Below are positions 56,997 through 64,000 of a DNA stretch of 64,000 nt, piece by piece. The notes below the pieces were generated by a model. The model was given only the letters and a program-made list of their open reading frames with translations, was not told the DNA's origin and ran no database searches. The first letter of the stretch is position 1. Every line of letters starts with the position of its first letter. Origin of the DNA: Myxococcales bacterium. Its GTDB lineage: Bacteria > Myxococcota > Polyangia > Nannocystales > Nannocystaceae. The stretch covers positions 61,577-125,576 of the forward strand of contig JAEUJW010000037.1 in assembly GCA_016793465.1 (NCBI GenBank). Reading direction: 5' to 3'. A program made the translations under genes and the position numbers.

Positions 56997-57662
56997 ATGA
57001 CGTCTCCTCCGGATCGCCGCAGGACGCTGGCCAGGCTCGCGGTCGTGCTCGCCGCCCTCACCGTGCTGGCGCTCGCGTGGCGGCTCGGGATCTTCGCCAG
57101 GCTCGCCGACCCGGCCGGGCTGAAGGCGGCCCTGGTCGACCTCGGGCCGTGGGGCTACGTCGCGTTCGTGCTGGCCTACGCGGTCCTGCAGCCGTTCGGC
57201 TTCCCCGGCTCGGTCTTCATCTGGGGCGCCCCGCTGATCTGGCCGTGGCCGGTCGCGTTCGCCCTGTCGATGACCGGGACCATGGCCGCCAGCGTGGTCG
57301 GCTTCATGTTCGCCAGGTTCGTCGCCCGCGAGTGGGTCGCCGCCCGCATCCCCGAGCGCTTCCGCCGCCACGACCAGGCCCTCGCGCGCCGCGCCTTCGC
57401 CACCGTGTTCGTGCTGCGCCTGGTGTTCTGGATGCCCCCGCCGCTGCACGCGTTCTTCGGCGTCTCCTCGGTCTCGTTCGCCACCCACTTCTGGGGCTCG
57501 CTCGCCGGCTACGTGCTGCCGATGCTGCTGGTCAGCCTGTTCGGCGAGCGCATGTTCGACGCGCTGCTCGCCGCGCCGCGCGAGCTGCTGCTGGCCCTCG
57601 CCGCGGCGGCGCTGCTGGTCGTCGCGGTCGTGTGGGCGCTGCGCCGGCGGGCCCCGCGTTAA
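56997..57662 (+). CDS. VTT/DedA-like membrane protein
   Basis: 221-residue integral membrane protein of the TVP38/TMEM64 (VTT) family. N-terminal helix LARLAVVLAALTVLALAWRL, then VLQPFGFPGSVFIWGAPLIW with the conserved Pro-Gly segment, the GTMAASVVGFMFARFVAREW glycine helix, and FVLRLVFWMPPPLHAFFGVS matching the family LRLxPxxP loop. Members are thought to scramble or transport lipids such as undecaprenyl phosphate or phosphatidylethanolamine. ATG 56997 is preceded by TATCCC ten bases upstream. It converges on the gene at 57732 over a hairpin. Confidence 0.85.
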   Translation: MTSPPDRRRTLARLAVVLAALTVLALAWRLGIFARLADPAGLKAALVDLGPWGYVAFVLAYAVLQPFGFPGSVFIWGAPLIWPWPVAFALSMTGTMAASVVGFMFARFVAREWVAARIPERFRRHDQALARRAFATVFVLRLVFWMPPPLHAFFGVSSVSFATHFWGSLAGYVLPMLLVSLFGERMFDALLAAPRELLLALAAAALLVVAVVWALRRRAPR

Positions 57663-57673
57663 ACACGGCGACG

Positions 57674-57696
57674 GCGCCCGGACCGTCCGGACGCCG
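57674..57696. terminator. Hairpin between convergent genes
   Basis: GGCG...CCGGAC and GTCCGG...CGCC pair almost perfectly 11 bases past the stop at 57662 and 35 bases from the opposing stop. No T run. Confidence 0.45.
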
Positions 57697-57731
57697 CCTC
57701 CTCGCAGCAGCCGCTCAGCGCGGCGCGCGGC

Positions 57732-58517
57732 TCACTGGACCACGCAGACCATCGCGCCGCCGGGGCCGGCGTGCGGGCAGTGGGTCTCGTCGTCCGCGAG
57801 CGCGGCGTCGGCGTGGTAGATGCGGCAGCCCACGGTGTCGCCGACCATGTCGGCCGCGGTGCCCGGGTAGAAGTGGCTGCACTGGTCGAGGCAGTCCGCC
57901 TCGTCCTTGTACAGGTAGAGGTCGGCGACGCAGTTCTTGCCGTAGTCCGTGCAGTAGGTCGCGCAGTCCGGGGCGCCCGGGGCCACGCACACGCCCGCGC
58001 CGTTGGGGCTGGCGTGCGGGCAGTGCACGTTGGCGTCGACCGTGTTGGCCACGCCGACGTGGTAGTGGCGACAGGCCAGGCTGTCGCCGTCGACCGCGCC
58101 CGGCATGCCCGCCGGCCACTGCGAGCACTGGTCGAGGCACGCCTGCAGGTTGTCGTACTCGGCGAAGTCCTGGCACGCCATCATGTAGATGTCGCAGTAC
58201 GACTCGCAGGTCACGGCGCCGCCGCCGGTGGTGGTGTCGTCGGACGTCGTGGTGTCGTCGGACGTCGTCGTGTCGTCGCTGGTCGTCGACGTCATCGGCG
58301 TGGTGGTGTCGGGGTCGGGCGGCGTCGTGTTGGTCGTGGTGTCGTCGCCCGAAGTCGTCGGCTCCATCGTCGTCGTCGTCATCGGCGTCGTCGTCGTCAT
58401 CGGCGTCGTCGTCGTCATCGGCGTGGTGGTGGAGCCGTCATCGTCGCCCTTGTCGTCGCCGCAAGCGACGAGGCCGAGGGCGAGGGCGGGGATCAAAATC
58501 CAAGTTGCAGTGCGCAT
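57732..58517 (-). CDS. Lipoprotein with a duplicated Cys/His module
   Basis: 261-residue lipoprotein, lipobox LVAC with Cys19 then Gly-Asp-Asp. Residues 25-105 are a Thr/Pro/Met linker with an 18-base internal repeat encoding TTTTPM. Two copies of a 70-80-residue module follow. Each has CxxYC, CLDQCS, a Gly-Asp, CRxYH, HCPHAxPxG and VCV in the same order, six or more Cys and three His per copy, so it may bind metal or haem as well as form disulfides. Not recognised as a named family. TATGCT lies 25 bases before the start with an AAGGA-type ribosome site between. It is separated from the next gene by 333 bases that hold one hairpin. Confidence 0.83.
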   Translation of the reverse strand: MRTATWILIPALALGLVACGDDKGDDDGSTTTPMTTTTPMTTTTPMTTTTMEPTTSGDDTTTNTTPPDPDTTTPMTSTTSDDTTTSDDTTTSDDTTTGGGAVTCESYCDIYMMACQDFAEYDNLQACLDQCSQWPAGMPGAVDGDSLACRHYHVGVANTVDANVHCPHASPNGAGVCVAPGAPDCATYCTDYGKNCVADLYLYKDEADCLDQCSHFYPGTAADMVGDTVGCRIYHADAALADDETHCPHAGPGGAMVCVVQ

Positions 58518-58670
58518 GGTTGTCCTTCTCGGTGGAGGTCCGAGCATATCGCAACACGCCGGAACTCGCGGTGCAGCATCCTCACGCCGCTCGGCCGCTC
58601 GGCTAAATTTCACCGCGTGTGCGCAGCAGGGTGCACGTGCGCGGGGTTTGTCGGCGACGGCGCGTGACCC

Positions 58671-58695
58671 CGGCGGATTCTCCGTCGATCCGCCG
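58671..58695. other. Inverted repeat in a 333-base gene-free gap
   Basis: CGGCGGAT and ATCCGCCG pair over nine bases. The gap 58518-58850 lies upstream of the Cys/His lipoprotein and downstream of the TPR gene; apart from this hairpin and the promoter near 58543 I see nothing in it. Confidence 0.4.
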
Positions 58696-58850
58696 ATGCT
58701 CCGCGCTCGTAACCACCTGTTCGTACGGGTCGCCCGCGGCCCCCGATCCGCGGGGCACGTCCGCGACCGCGAGCCCCGGCACGGTTCCGCCCCCGGGCCT
58801 CACGCGCAGGCGATCGTTCGGCGGCGACATCGCCGACGCGACCGCCGACG

Positions 58851-60164
58851 TCAGTGCGAGTGGTCCTCGCTCGAGTAGAACGGGTTGAGCGCCAGCCGCA
58901 GCGCCGCCTGCTCCTCCGCGGCCGCGGTGTGCCCGAGCGCCGCGTGGGCCTTCTCGGCGACGTCGTGCAGTCGGGCCGTGCGGTACGGCGTCGCCAGCAC
59001 CTTGTCCGCCACCGCCAGCGCCTCCGCGGCCCGCCCCGCCTGCAGGTAAGCCCGCGCCAGCGAGACCTGCGCGTCGCCGCCCGGGCGCAGGGCCACGTTG
59101 GCCAGCGCGAGCTCGAGCGCCCGCTCCGGCGCGCCGAACTGCAGGTGGTGCTGCAGCGCGTGGCCCGTCGCCGCCTCGGGGAAGCGCGCCAGCTGTTCGT
59201 CCCACTTCGCGGCCGCCCGGGCGATCCACTCGTTCGCCCTGTCCGGCTCGCCCGTGTGGCGGTACAGCCCCGCCAGCGCGTCCATGTGCTGCGGCAGCTC
59301 GCTCGTGCGGACCAGCGCCTCGAGCATGGCGATCGCCTCGGCGTGGTTGCTGCGGCGGTGGTGGATCTCGGCGATGTGCTCCTGCACCAGCCACCAGCCC
59401 TTCAGCTCGGCGTCGGCGTCGCGGAAGTGCTGCATGGCCGGCGCCAGCTCGCCGCGCTCCATGGCGACGATGCCGAGCTGCAGCCGCAGCCAGGCCCGCC
59501 GCTGCGGGTCCTTCTTGGTCGTCGCCGCCAGCGCCGCCGCCAGCAGCTCCACCGCCGCGTCGGGCCTGCCGGTCCTGGCGTGGTAGGCCGCGAGCTCGGG
59601 GTACGCGAACACCCCGGCGGCCCGCTCGACCGCCGTGAACCCCTCCAGCGCCTCGGCGTACTGCCCGCGCTGCATGGCGATCTGCGCCCGCAGCAGGCGC
59701 GCGGCGATCACGTCGTCGGCCCGCGGCACCGCGACGTTGTCGAGGTGGTGCAGGTACTCCTCGGCGGCGGCCAGGCGGTGGATCGCGAAGTTGAAGCGGG
59801 CCCCGAGCAGCAGCGGGCCGATGCCCGGCCGGATGATCGTGTACGTCTCGTCGAGCACCGCCTGGACGCGGGCGTAGTCGTCGAACCGGTTGGTCAGGCT
59901 GGCCCGCTCGAGCAGCCGCTGGCCGAGGTGCATGCGCGTGAGCCAGTCGGTGGGGCGGCCGTCGGCCCGCTTGCGCTGGGCGGCGATCGAGCGGTCGAGC
60001 ACCGCCAGCACGTCGTCGTAGACGGCGCCCGCCGCGTCGAGCGGGGCCCGCGGCGCGGCCGCGTCGACGGGCGTCGCCGGCTGTCCGCGCAGGTCGATGC
60101 GGCTGACGATGGCGGCGACGCCGAACGCGGCGACGGCGGCGAGGATGGTCGTACGGACTTCCAT
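58851..60164 (-). CDS. TPR protein of the DUF4331 operon
   Basis: 437 residues. An N-terminal helix (TTILAAVAAFGVAAIVSRI) exports or anchors it. About nine helical TPR-like repeats follow (RFNFAIHRLAAAEEYLHHLD; AQIAMQRGQYAEALEGFTAV; HIAEIHHRRSNHAEAIAMLE; VSLARAYLQAGRAAEALAV) to a short His-containing end (EDHSH). It lies downstream of the two DUF4331 genes on the same strand; TPR proteins accompany DUF4331 genes elsewhere too. Probably a periplasmic scaffold. ATG 60164 opens the hydrophobic helix. Confidence 0.82.
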   Translation of the reverse strand: MEVRTTILAAVAAFGVAAIVSRIDLRGQPATPVDAAAPRAPLDAAGAVYDDVLAVLDRSIAAQRKRADGRPTDWLTRMHLGQRLLERASLTNRFDDYARVQAVLDETYTIIRPGIGPLLLGARFNFAIHRLAAAEEYLHHLDNVAVPRADDVIAARLLRAQIAMQRGQYAEALEGFTAVERAAGVFAYPELAAYHARTGRPDAAVELLAAALAATTKKDPQRRAWLRLQLGIVAMERGELAPAMQHFRDADAELKGWWLVQEHIAEIHHRRSNHAEAIAMLEALVRTSELPQHMDALAGLYRHTGEPDRANEWIARAAAKWDEQLARFPEAATGHALQHHLQFGAPERALELALANVALRPGGDAQVSLARAYLQAGRAAEALAVADKVLATPYRTARLHDVAEKAHAALGHTAAAEEQAALRLALNPFYSSEDHSH

Positions 60165-60290
60165 GACCTTCAGGACAGGTGAGACGGGGCGCCGCCGGCA
60201 GGCGATAGCGCGCCTCGAAGAAACGAAGCACGCCCCCCGGGAGGGTCGCACACCCGGGGAGCGTCCGGCAATCCGCGCTACGCGCCCGAC

Positions 60291-61121
60291 TCAGGGGTCG
60301 TGCGGCGGCGCGAGGAACGGGAACTCGTCGGAGAACGGCTTGTCGTTCGCCGGCGGGTTGAGCGGCAGGTCCGCGAGCAGCGTCAGCGGCTGCTGCGGGC
60401 CGAGCTTCAGGAGCACGGCCGCGAGGGTGAGGTCGACGACCGGGTCCTCGAGCTTGCGGCCGTTCGGGTACGAGGTCGGCATGCTCGGGTCGTACTTGAT
60501 GGTGTCGGGGATGATGACCGGCCCCGCCTGCATGACCGTCTCGTCGACGGTCGCCGGCGTCAGGCCGAGCATCATGAGGTCGTCGTCGAGCGCGGCGTGG
60601 AAGAACATCACGCTGTCGAGGATCTCCGGCACCCACATGCCGGCCGCGTCCTCGACCGGGTTGCTGGCGTTGTAGTCGTCGCGGACGGCGATGTCGGTCT
60701 GACCCGGCATCAGGCCCAGGCCCTGCGAGGCCTTGATGCCGGCGGTGCCGGCCTCGACGGCCGCGTGGCGGTCGACCTGGACGTTGAAGGCCTCCGGCGG
60801 GTCCTCGTTGAACACGAAGCCCGGGTCGCCGCCCGTGGTCGGGTCGGTGGTGGCGGTGGTGTCCGGGTCCGTCGTCACCGTGTTGGTGGTGTCCGGGTCG
60901 GTCGTCGGCGGGTCCGACGGGTTGTTGGTGGTGTCCGGGTCGGTCGTCGGCGTGTCGTCGGTCGTCCCGACGCTCGTCGTCGGCATCGTCGACGTCATCG
61001 GCGTCGTCGACGTCATCGGCGTCGTCGTCGTGTCGTCGCCGCCGCTGTCGCCGCAGGCGGTGAAGGTCGTGAGGAGCAGCGCGGCCCCGAGAGCTCGGTA
61101 AATCGATTTATGGTTGGTCAT
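60291..61121 (-). CDS. DUF4331 C-terminal-half lipoprotein
   Basis: 276-residue lipoprotein, lipobox FTAC with Cys23 then Gly-Asp, and a Thr/Asp/Pro linker to about residue 95. The remaining 180 residues match the second half of DUF4331: FNVQVDRHAAVEAGTAGI, then TSYPNGRKLEDPVVDLTLAA and SDEFPFLAPPHDP, the typical NGR and FPYLA-like closing segments. The first half is encoded by the gene just upstream, with an 11-base gap. AGGAGG seven bases before the ATG is a good ribosome site. Confidence 0.8.
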   Translation of the reverse strand: MTNHKSIYRALGAALLLTTFTACGDSGGDDTTTTPMTSTTPMTSTMPTTSVGTTDDTPTTDPDTTNNPSDPPTTDPDTTNTVTTDPDTTATTDPTTGGDPGFVFNEDPPEAFNVQVDRHAAVEAGTAGIKASQGLGLMPGQTDIAVRDDYNASNPVEDAAGMWVPEILDSVMFFHAALDDDLMMLGLTPATVDETVMQAGPVIIPDTIKYDPSMPTSYPNGRKLEDPVVDLTLAAVLLKLGPQQPLTLLADLPLNPPANDKPFSDEFPFLAPPHDP

Positions 61122-61132
61122 GGTGGTGCCTC

Positions 61133-61780
61133 CTACCCCTTCTTCGCCGCCGTAGCCCACACCTGGAAGGCGCCGCCGCCCGAGATCAGGTCGGTGTCGA
61201 TCTCGATCGCCGCCGCGGTGACGTTGCGCCCGGCCAGGAAGTCGTTGTCCTTGGTCATCTCGATGGCCCCGCTCTGCAGCGTCGCCAGGTAGCCGCCCGC
61301 GTCGAAGAAGAACGGGTCGTCGGCGTGACCGGCCCACACGCGGGCGAAGTTCCCCGCCGGGTAGACCTGATCGACGAAGCCGATCACAGGGCCGTCCGCG
61401 CCCGGGATGTCGTCCCACTTGACGCCGAACTGGTCGGTCGCGTTGACGCCGAAGCGCCAGCGAAACTGCAGGTCGGCCTCGTTGTCGCCGTTGTTGTCGA
61501 CGTGGATCGTGTACAGCACGTCCGAGTCGTACACCGCCGGGTTGCCCGGGTCCGGCTGCAGGTCGTGGAAGCCCGCCCAGCACACGATGATCGTGGTCTT
61601 GTTGTCACCGCTGTTGAACACGTACAGGTCGGTGATGTCCGCCGCCGGGTCCATCTTCACCAGCGGCGCCTCGTCGTGGTCCGAGGCGGAGACGGGATTG
61701 ACGCCCCACCACCCGCTCCCACACACGGCCGCGACCGCGACGACCGCCAGCCCAGATTTCGCTCTCATGTTCTTATGCAT
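61133..61780 (-). CDS. DUF4331 N-terminal-half secreted protein
   Basis: 215 residues with a signal peptide (GLAVVAVAAVCGSGWWGVNP) and then SDHDEAPLVKMDPAADITDL, the DUF4331 entry motif (SHREAP.../DPxADxTDLY), and the block YDSDVLYTIHVDNNGDNEAD. It ends where a full DUF4331 protein would continue. The second half is a separate lipoprotein gene immediately downstream. AGGGGG five bases before ATG 61780 is the likely ribosome site; ATG 61768 is possible. Role of DUF4331 is unknown. Confidence 0.82.
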   Translation of the reverse strand: MHKNMRAKSGLAVVAVAAVCGSGWWGVNPVSASDHDEAPLVKMDPAADITDLYVFNSGDNKTTIIVCWAGFHDLQPDPGNPAVYDSDVLYTIHVDNNGDNEADLQFRWRFGVNATDQFGVKWDDIPGADGPVIGFVDQVYPAGNFARVWAGHADDPFFFDAGGYLATLQSGAIEMTKDNDFLAGRNVTAAAIEIDTDLISGGGAFQVWATAAKKG

Positions 61781-62382
61781 CGCGTCCCCCTGGTGAGGCC
61801 GGACCGCGTGGGCCCGGCCGTAGACATGTCGAAGCACTCTACTCGGCTGTGGGCCCTTTGGATCCCCCTCTGCGACGCGCGCACGAAATTCTGTTCGGCC
61901 GGTCGATCCAGCGCCTCGATGCCCTCGTACCGAGGTCCTCACGGACGCGCTCGCTCACCCGAGTCGACCGTGAATTCGCGTGCGCGCTGATCGGCGTGTC
62001 GCGTCGATCGATGCGTCGTTCCGCTCCGCTCCGTCGCCCTCGGATCGTCGCGGCTCCCGCGACGCCAGCGGTCCGCACGCCGCACGCTCGCCAGATCGCG
62101 CCCGTTCACCCGCGCCACGCCCGACGATCTGCCGGCACTCGAAGACGTCGCTGTACACCCGCGACGACGTCGCCGCCGGACTACCGGCGAGATCGGGGTC
62201 ATTCGATCCCGGCCCGCCCCCGCGGCGCTCACAGCGGCGGGACGCGCGAAAGAGTCCCACGACGTCGAACCCCCACACGCCCGTCCGCGGAGAGATCGGT
62301 GCCGTCGCAAGGACCCCGAGTGGCGCGGGAGACGGCCGTGGATCCTCCACCCGAGTCGCGCCGGGCGCGCCGCCCCCGACCC
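61781..62382. other. Gene-free stretch
   Basis: About 600 bases upstream of the DUF4331 operon. It has open frames on both strands but none shows the G/C-third-position bias, a ribosome site or a recognisable product. TAGAGT near 61841 on the minus strand may be a promoter hexamer for the DUF4331 genes. Confidence 0.5.
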
Positions 62383-62483
62383 ACCTGCCCCCTCGGACAG
62401 GCAAAATTTTTTAAAATTAAAGGCGCGGTCGATCGGCGCACCGATCGATCGTCGTGCCAAGGAAGGCCGGGCACGAAGCCCGG
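62383..62483 (+). promoter_or_regulatory. A/T island and two hairpins in the YCII leader
   Basis: In order: a CCTGCCC...GGACAGG near-palindrome (62383-62401), the longest A/T run of the window (62403-62421), a CGATCGG/CCGATCG hairpin at about 62429-62448, and a GCCGGGC/GCCCGGC hairpin at 62465-62483, eight bases before the ribosome site. The A/T run is the likely promoter; the second hairpin is positioned to affect translation start. Confidence 0.5.
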
Positions 62484-62502
62484 CGACAGAGGAGAAAAAG
62501 CC

Positions 62503-62949
62503 ATGCGTTTCATGATTCAAGTCAGGGCCAACCAGGACATGGAGGCGGGCATCTTCCCGCCGAACGCGAAGGACATGTTCGAGGCGATGGACCGCTTCAA
62601 CCAGGAGCTCGTCCGCGACGGCTGGATGCTGGCCGGCGACGGCCTCATGCCGAGCTCGAAGGGCGCCCGCATCCAGTGGACCGACGGCAAGCCGCGCGTC
62701 ATCGACGGGCCGTTCGCCGACGCCAAGGAGCTGATCGCGGGCTACTGGCTGGTCCAGGCCAACTCGCGCGAGGAGGTGATCGAACGCTTCCTGCGCTGCC
62801 CGCCGCCCGACGACCTGCGCAAGGGGCTCATCGAGATCCGGCAGGTCTACGACCCGACCGACTTCCCCGAGGACGCCGTCTCTCCGGAGATCCTCGAGCG
62901 TGAGCAGCAGTGGATCGCCGAGCAGCAGAAGAACGCGCCGCGGCCCTAG
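62503..62949 (+). CDS. YCII-related (DGPF domain) protein
   Basis: 148-residue cytoplasmic protein of the YCII/DGPF family: MRFMIQVRANQDMEAG, then the signature DGPFADAKELIAGYWLVQAN with the DGPF box, and the charged C-terminus PEILEREQQWIAEQQKN. The ribosome site GAGGAG ends seven bases before the ATG, which fixes the start. Such proteins often sit beside ECF sigma genes; none adjoins here, though the window may cut a partner off. Its enzymatic role is not established. The leader carries two hairpins. Confidence 0.9.
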   Translation: MRFMIQVRANQDMEAGIFPPNAKDMFEAMDRFNQELVRDGWMLAGDGLMPSSKGARIQWTDGKPRVIDGPFADAKELIAGYWLVQANSREEVIERFLRCPPPDDLRKGLIEIRQVYDPTDFPEDAVSPEILEREQQWIAEQQKNAPRP

Positions 62950-63015
62950 TCCGGCGTCCGAGAAGCGTGGGCTCGTGTTCGGCCCTGCGAATTGCCGAAC
63001 TCCGCTCACTGCGAA

Positions 63016-63274
63016 CCGGGGAGGGCGCTCGCCGACCAGTGCTCGCCGAGGGCACGCCACTTCGTGGCGCACCATCGGCTGCGCATGGCCGGCGAGCGCC
63101 CTCCCCGGCCCGCCGTACGCCGGACCTCGTGAAGCGCCCGGACGGCGGCGCTTCCGCGGTCCGAGGGTGTGGGTCGAAGCGAGGCCCGAGTCGAAATGCC
63201 GCGGCCATACTGGCCGCGGCATTCTTCGACCCACCTGTGCGTGCATCCGCCGTCCGTGCTCCTCGTGGATCGGC
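63016..63274 (+). repeat. Left arm of a 259-base inverted repeat
   Basis: This arm matches the reverse complement of 63611-63869 with about six mismatches by eye. It itself holds three hairpins: 63018-63106 (17-base stem), 63121-63163, and 63169-63234 with an inner 13-base stem at 63195-63223, followed by a 40-base unpaired end. Confidence 0.9.
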
Positions 63275-63298
63275 TGCAGGGCTGTCGGTGGGTGCAAG

Positions 63299-63338
63299 GC
63301 GAGGATGTCGCGGCCGCGATCGGCCGTGACATCCTCGC
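63299..63338 (+). repeat. Central hairpin, GATGTC family
   Basis: GCGAGGATGTC and GACATCCTCGC pair around a CGCGGCC/GGCCG core. It shares its core with the hairpins at 63381 and 63545. Confidence 0.85.
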
Positions 63339-63380
63339 TGTGGGCGTCATGCAGGTCTCGAGGTGACTGTGCGGGCGAGC

Positions 63381-63420
63381 GACGGGAGGTCGCGGCCGCC
63401 ATCGGCCGCGACATCCCGTC
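63381..63420 (+). repeat. Central hairpin followed by TCTTTT
   Basis: GACGGGA...TCGCGGCCG pairs with CGGCCGCGA...TCCCGTC over CCAT, and TCTTTT follows, so it could also terminate transcription from the left. Confidence 0.8.
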
Positions 63421-63462
63421 TCTTTTGTGTTCACGTCCCGTGTCGTTCGTACGCGGGACAAC

Positions 63463-63503
63463 GACGGAGGACCCGCGGCCGAGCCGGCCGTGGGCTCTCC
63501 GTC
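63463..63503 (+). repeat. Central hairpin, GACGGAG type
   Basis: GACGGAG...CCCGCGGCC pairs with GGCCGTGGG...CTCCGTC over GAGCC. Just upstream, GTCCCG/CGGGAC (63435-63459) and GTCGTT/AACGAC (63442-63465) interlace, a possible pseudoknot. Confidence 0.75.
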
Positions 63504-63544
63504 TCCCTCGCGCAGCGATCCGATACAGCGCCACCACGCGCGCC

Positions 63545-63586
63545 GACGGCGATGTCGCGGCCACTTGTGGCCGTGACATCACCGTC
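63545..63586 (+). repeat. Central hairpin, GATGTC family
   Basis: GACGG.GATGTC.CGGCCAC pairs with GTGGCCG.GACATC.CCGTC over TT, with two G-T/C-A style interruptions. Confidence 0.8.
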
Positions 63587-63610
63587 TCACCGCGGTCCGC
63601 ATCCCCCGCT

Positions 63611-63869
63611 GCCGATCCACGAGGAGCACGGACGGCGGATGCACGCACAGGTGGGTCGAAGAATGCCGCGGCCAGTATGGCCGCGGCATTTCGACTCGGA
63701 CCTCGCTTCGACCCACACCCTCGGACCGCGGAAGCGCCGCCGTCCGGGCGCTTCACGAAGTCCGGCGTATGGCGGGCCGGGGAGGGCGCTCGCCGGACAT
63801 GCGCAGCCGATGGTGCGCCACGAAGTGGCGTGCCCTCGGCGAGCACTGGCCGGCGAGCACCCTCCCCGG
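63611..63869 (-). repeat. Right arm of the 259-base inverted repeat
   Basis: Reverse-complement copy of 63016-63274, carrying the same hairpins in mirrored order (63651-63716, 63722-63763, 63779-63867). The arms differ at only about six positions. Confidence 0.9.
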
Positions 63870-64000
63870 CCCGCCGTGAGTTTCACATGGCCTGACGGCC
63901 ACCAGCGATGCATGAAACGAGCCGCGTCTTGTCGTAGCATCGCGTCGACGTCAGCGAGAGGACGGAAGTCCGTTTGGTGCGAGGTAAGCCCGGCCGTGAG
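63870..64000. other. Gene-free end of window with more short hairpins
   Basis: TGGCC/GGCCA (63888-63901), GCGATGC/GCATCGC (63905-63943) and GGAC/GTCC over a GGAA loop (around 63960-63972) continue the hairpin density up to the edge. No gene seen. Confidence 0.4.

Noticed and set aside
63173..63895. Open frames across the inverted-repeat locus
   Set aside because: They read through mirrored hairpins giving the same peptide in both orientations, and lack ribosome sites.
63944..64000. Start of an RNase P RNA or group II intron at the window end
   Set aside because: GGAAGTCCG is reminiscent of the RNase P core, but the expected flanking conserved bases are missing and the window stops too soon.

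Overview
The window is chromosomal DNA of very high G+C content with almost every third codon position G or C. It is very probably from a myxobacterium of the Nannocystis type (Myxococcota). The reasons are the many eukaryote-like Ser/Thr kinases (three here), DUF4215 Cys-rich repeat lipoproteins, a bacterial enhancer-binding protein beside a kinase, a DUF2330 protein with a MYXO-CTERM-like tail, and at least 17 predicted lipoproteins carrying Ser/Thr/Asp/Pro-rich linkers. I support 48 protein-coding genes. No rRNA, tRNA, CRISPR array, insertion sequence or prophage is visible.

Layout. 1-7.9 kb: an SDR dehydrogenase, an 18-repeat DUF4215 lipoprotein, a secreted lipoprotein, a two-helix membrane protein and a membrane-anchored Ser/Thr kinase. 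8-17.7 kb: a SurA/PpiD-like peptidyl-prolyl isomerase with a repeat-bearing partner gene, divergent from the rod-shape operon mreB-mreC-mreD-mrdA(PBP2)-rodA. 17.8-30.5 kb: a mix of small lipoproteins, a fluoride channel CrcB, a cytochrome P450, DUF2330, a LysR regulator with a clear LysR box facing an aldo/keto reductase, an IgGFc-binding-like lipoprotein, a second DUF4215 lipoprotein and a DUF2062 protein. 30.5-33.5 kb: a leucine-rich-repeat lipoprotein and a PNGase F-like lipoprotein.

33.9-43.7 kb looks accessory. A kinase-ATPase-TPR signalling protein overlaps a lower-G+C gene whose N-terminus is a truncated caspase-like domain. Then come an animal-type haem peroxidase and a three-gene operon of a trypsin-like lipoprotein protease, a probable outer-membrane protein and a lipoprotein with a Thr/Gly tail. 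43.9-48 kb holds a kinase with TPRs followed by a GAF-AAA-Fis regulator whose GAFTGA loop is degraded. 48.2-56.5 kb: an FG-GAP-like lipoprotein; a translationally coupled unit of ECF sigma factor, membrane protein and Cys-rich lipoprotein, followed by an envelope protein; and a second IgGFc-binding-like lipoprotein. 56.5-62.9 kb: a STAS-like protein, a VTT/DedA-like membrane protein, a duplicated Cys/His lipoprotein, a DUF4331 system split over two genes with a TPR protein, and a YCII-family protein.

The last kilobase (62,950-64,000) has no gene. It is a very dense array of hairpins organised as one 259-base inverted repeat around a 336-base centre that itself contains more hairpins. This is the feature I would look at first. 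Three genome-style patterns also recur: short A/T-ending codon islands inside G+C-saturated genes, dispersed CCTGTCC...GGACAGG palindromes that also sit in reading frames, and TAnnnT hexamers 5-7 bases before start codons that suggest leaderless transcripts.
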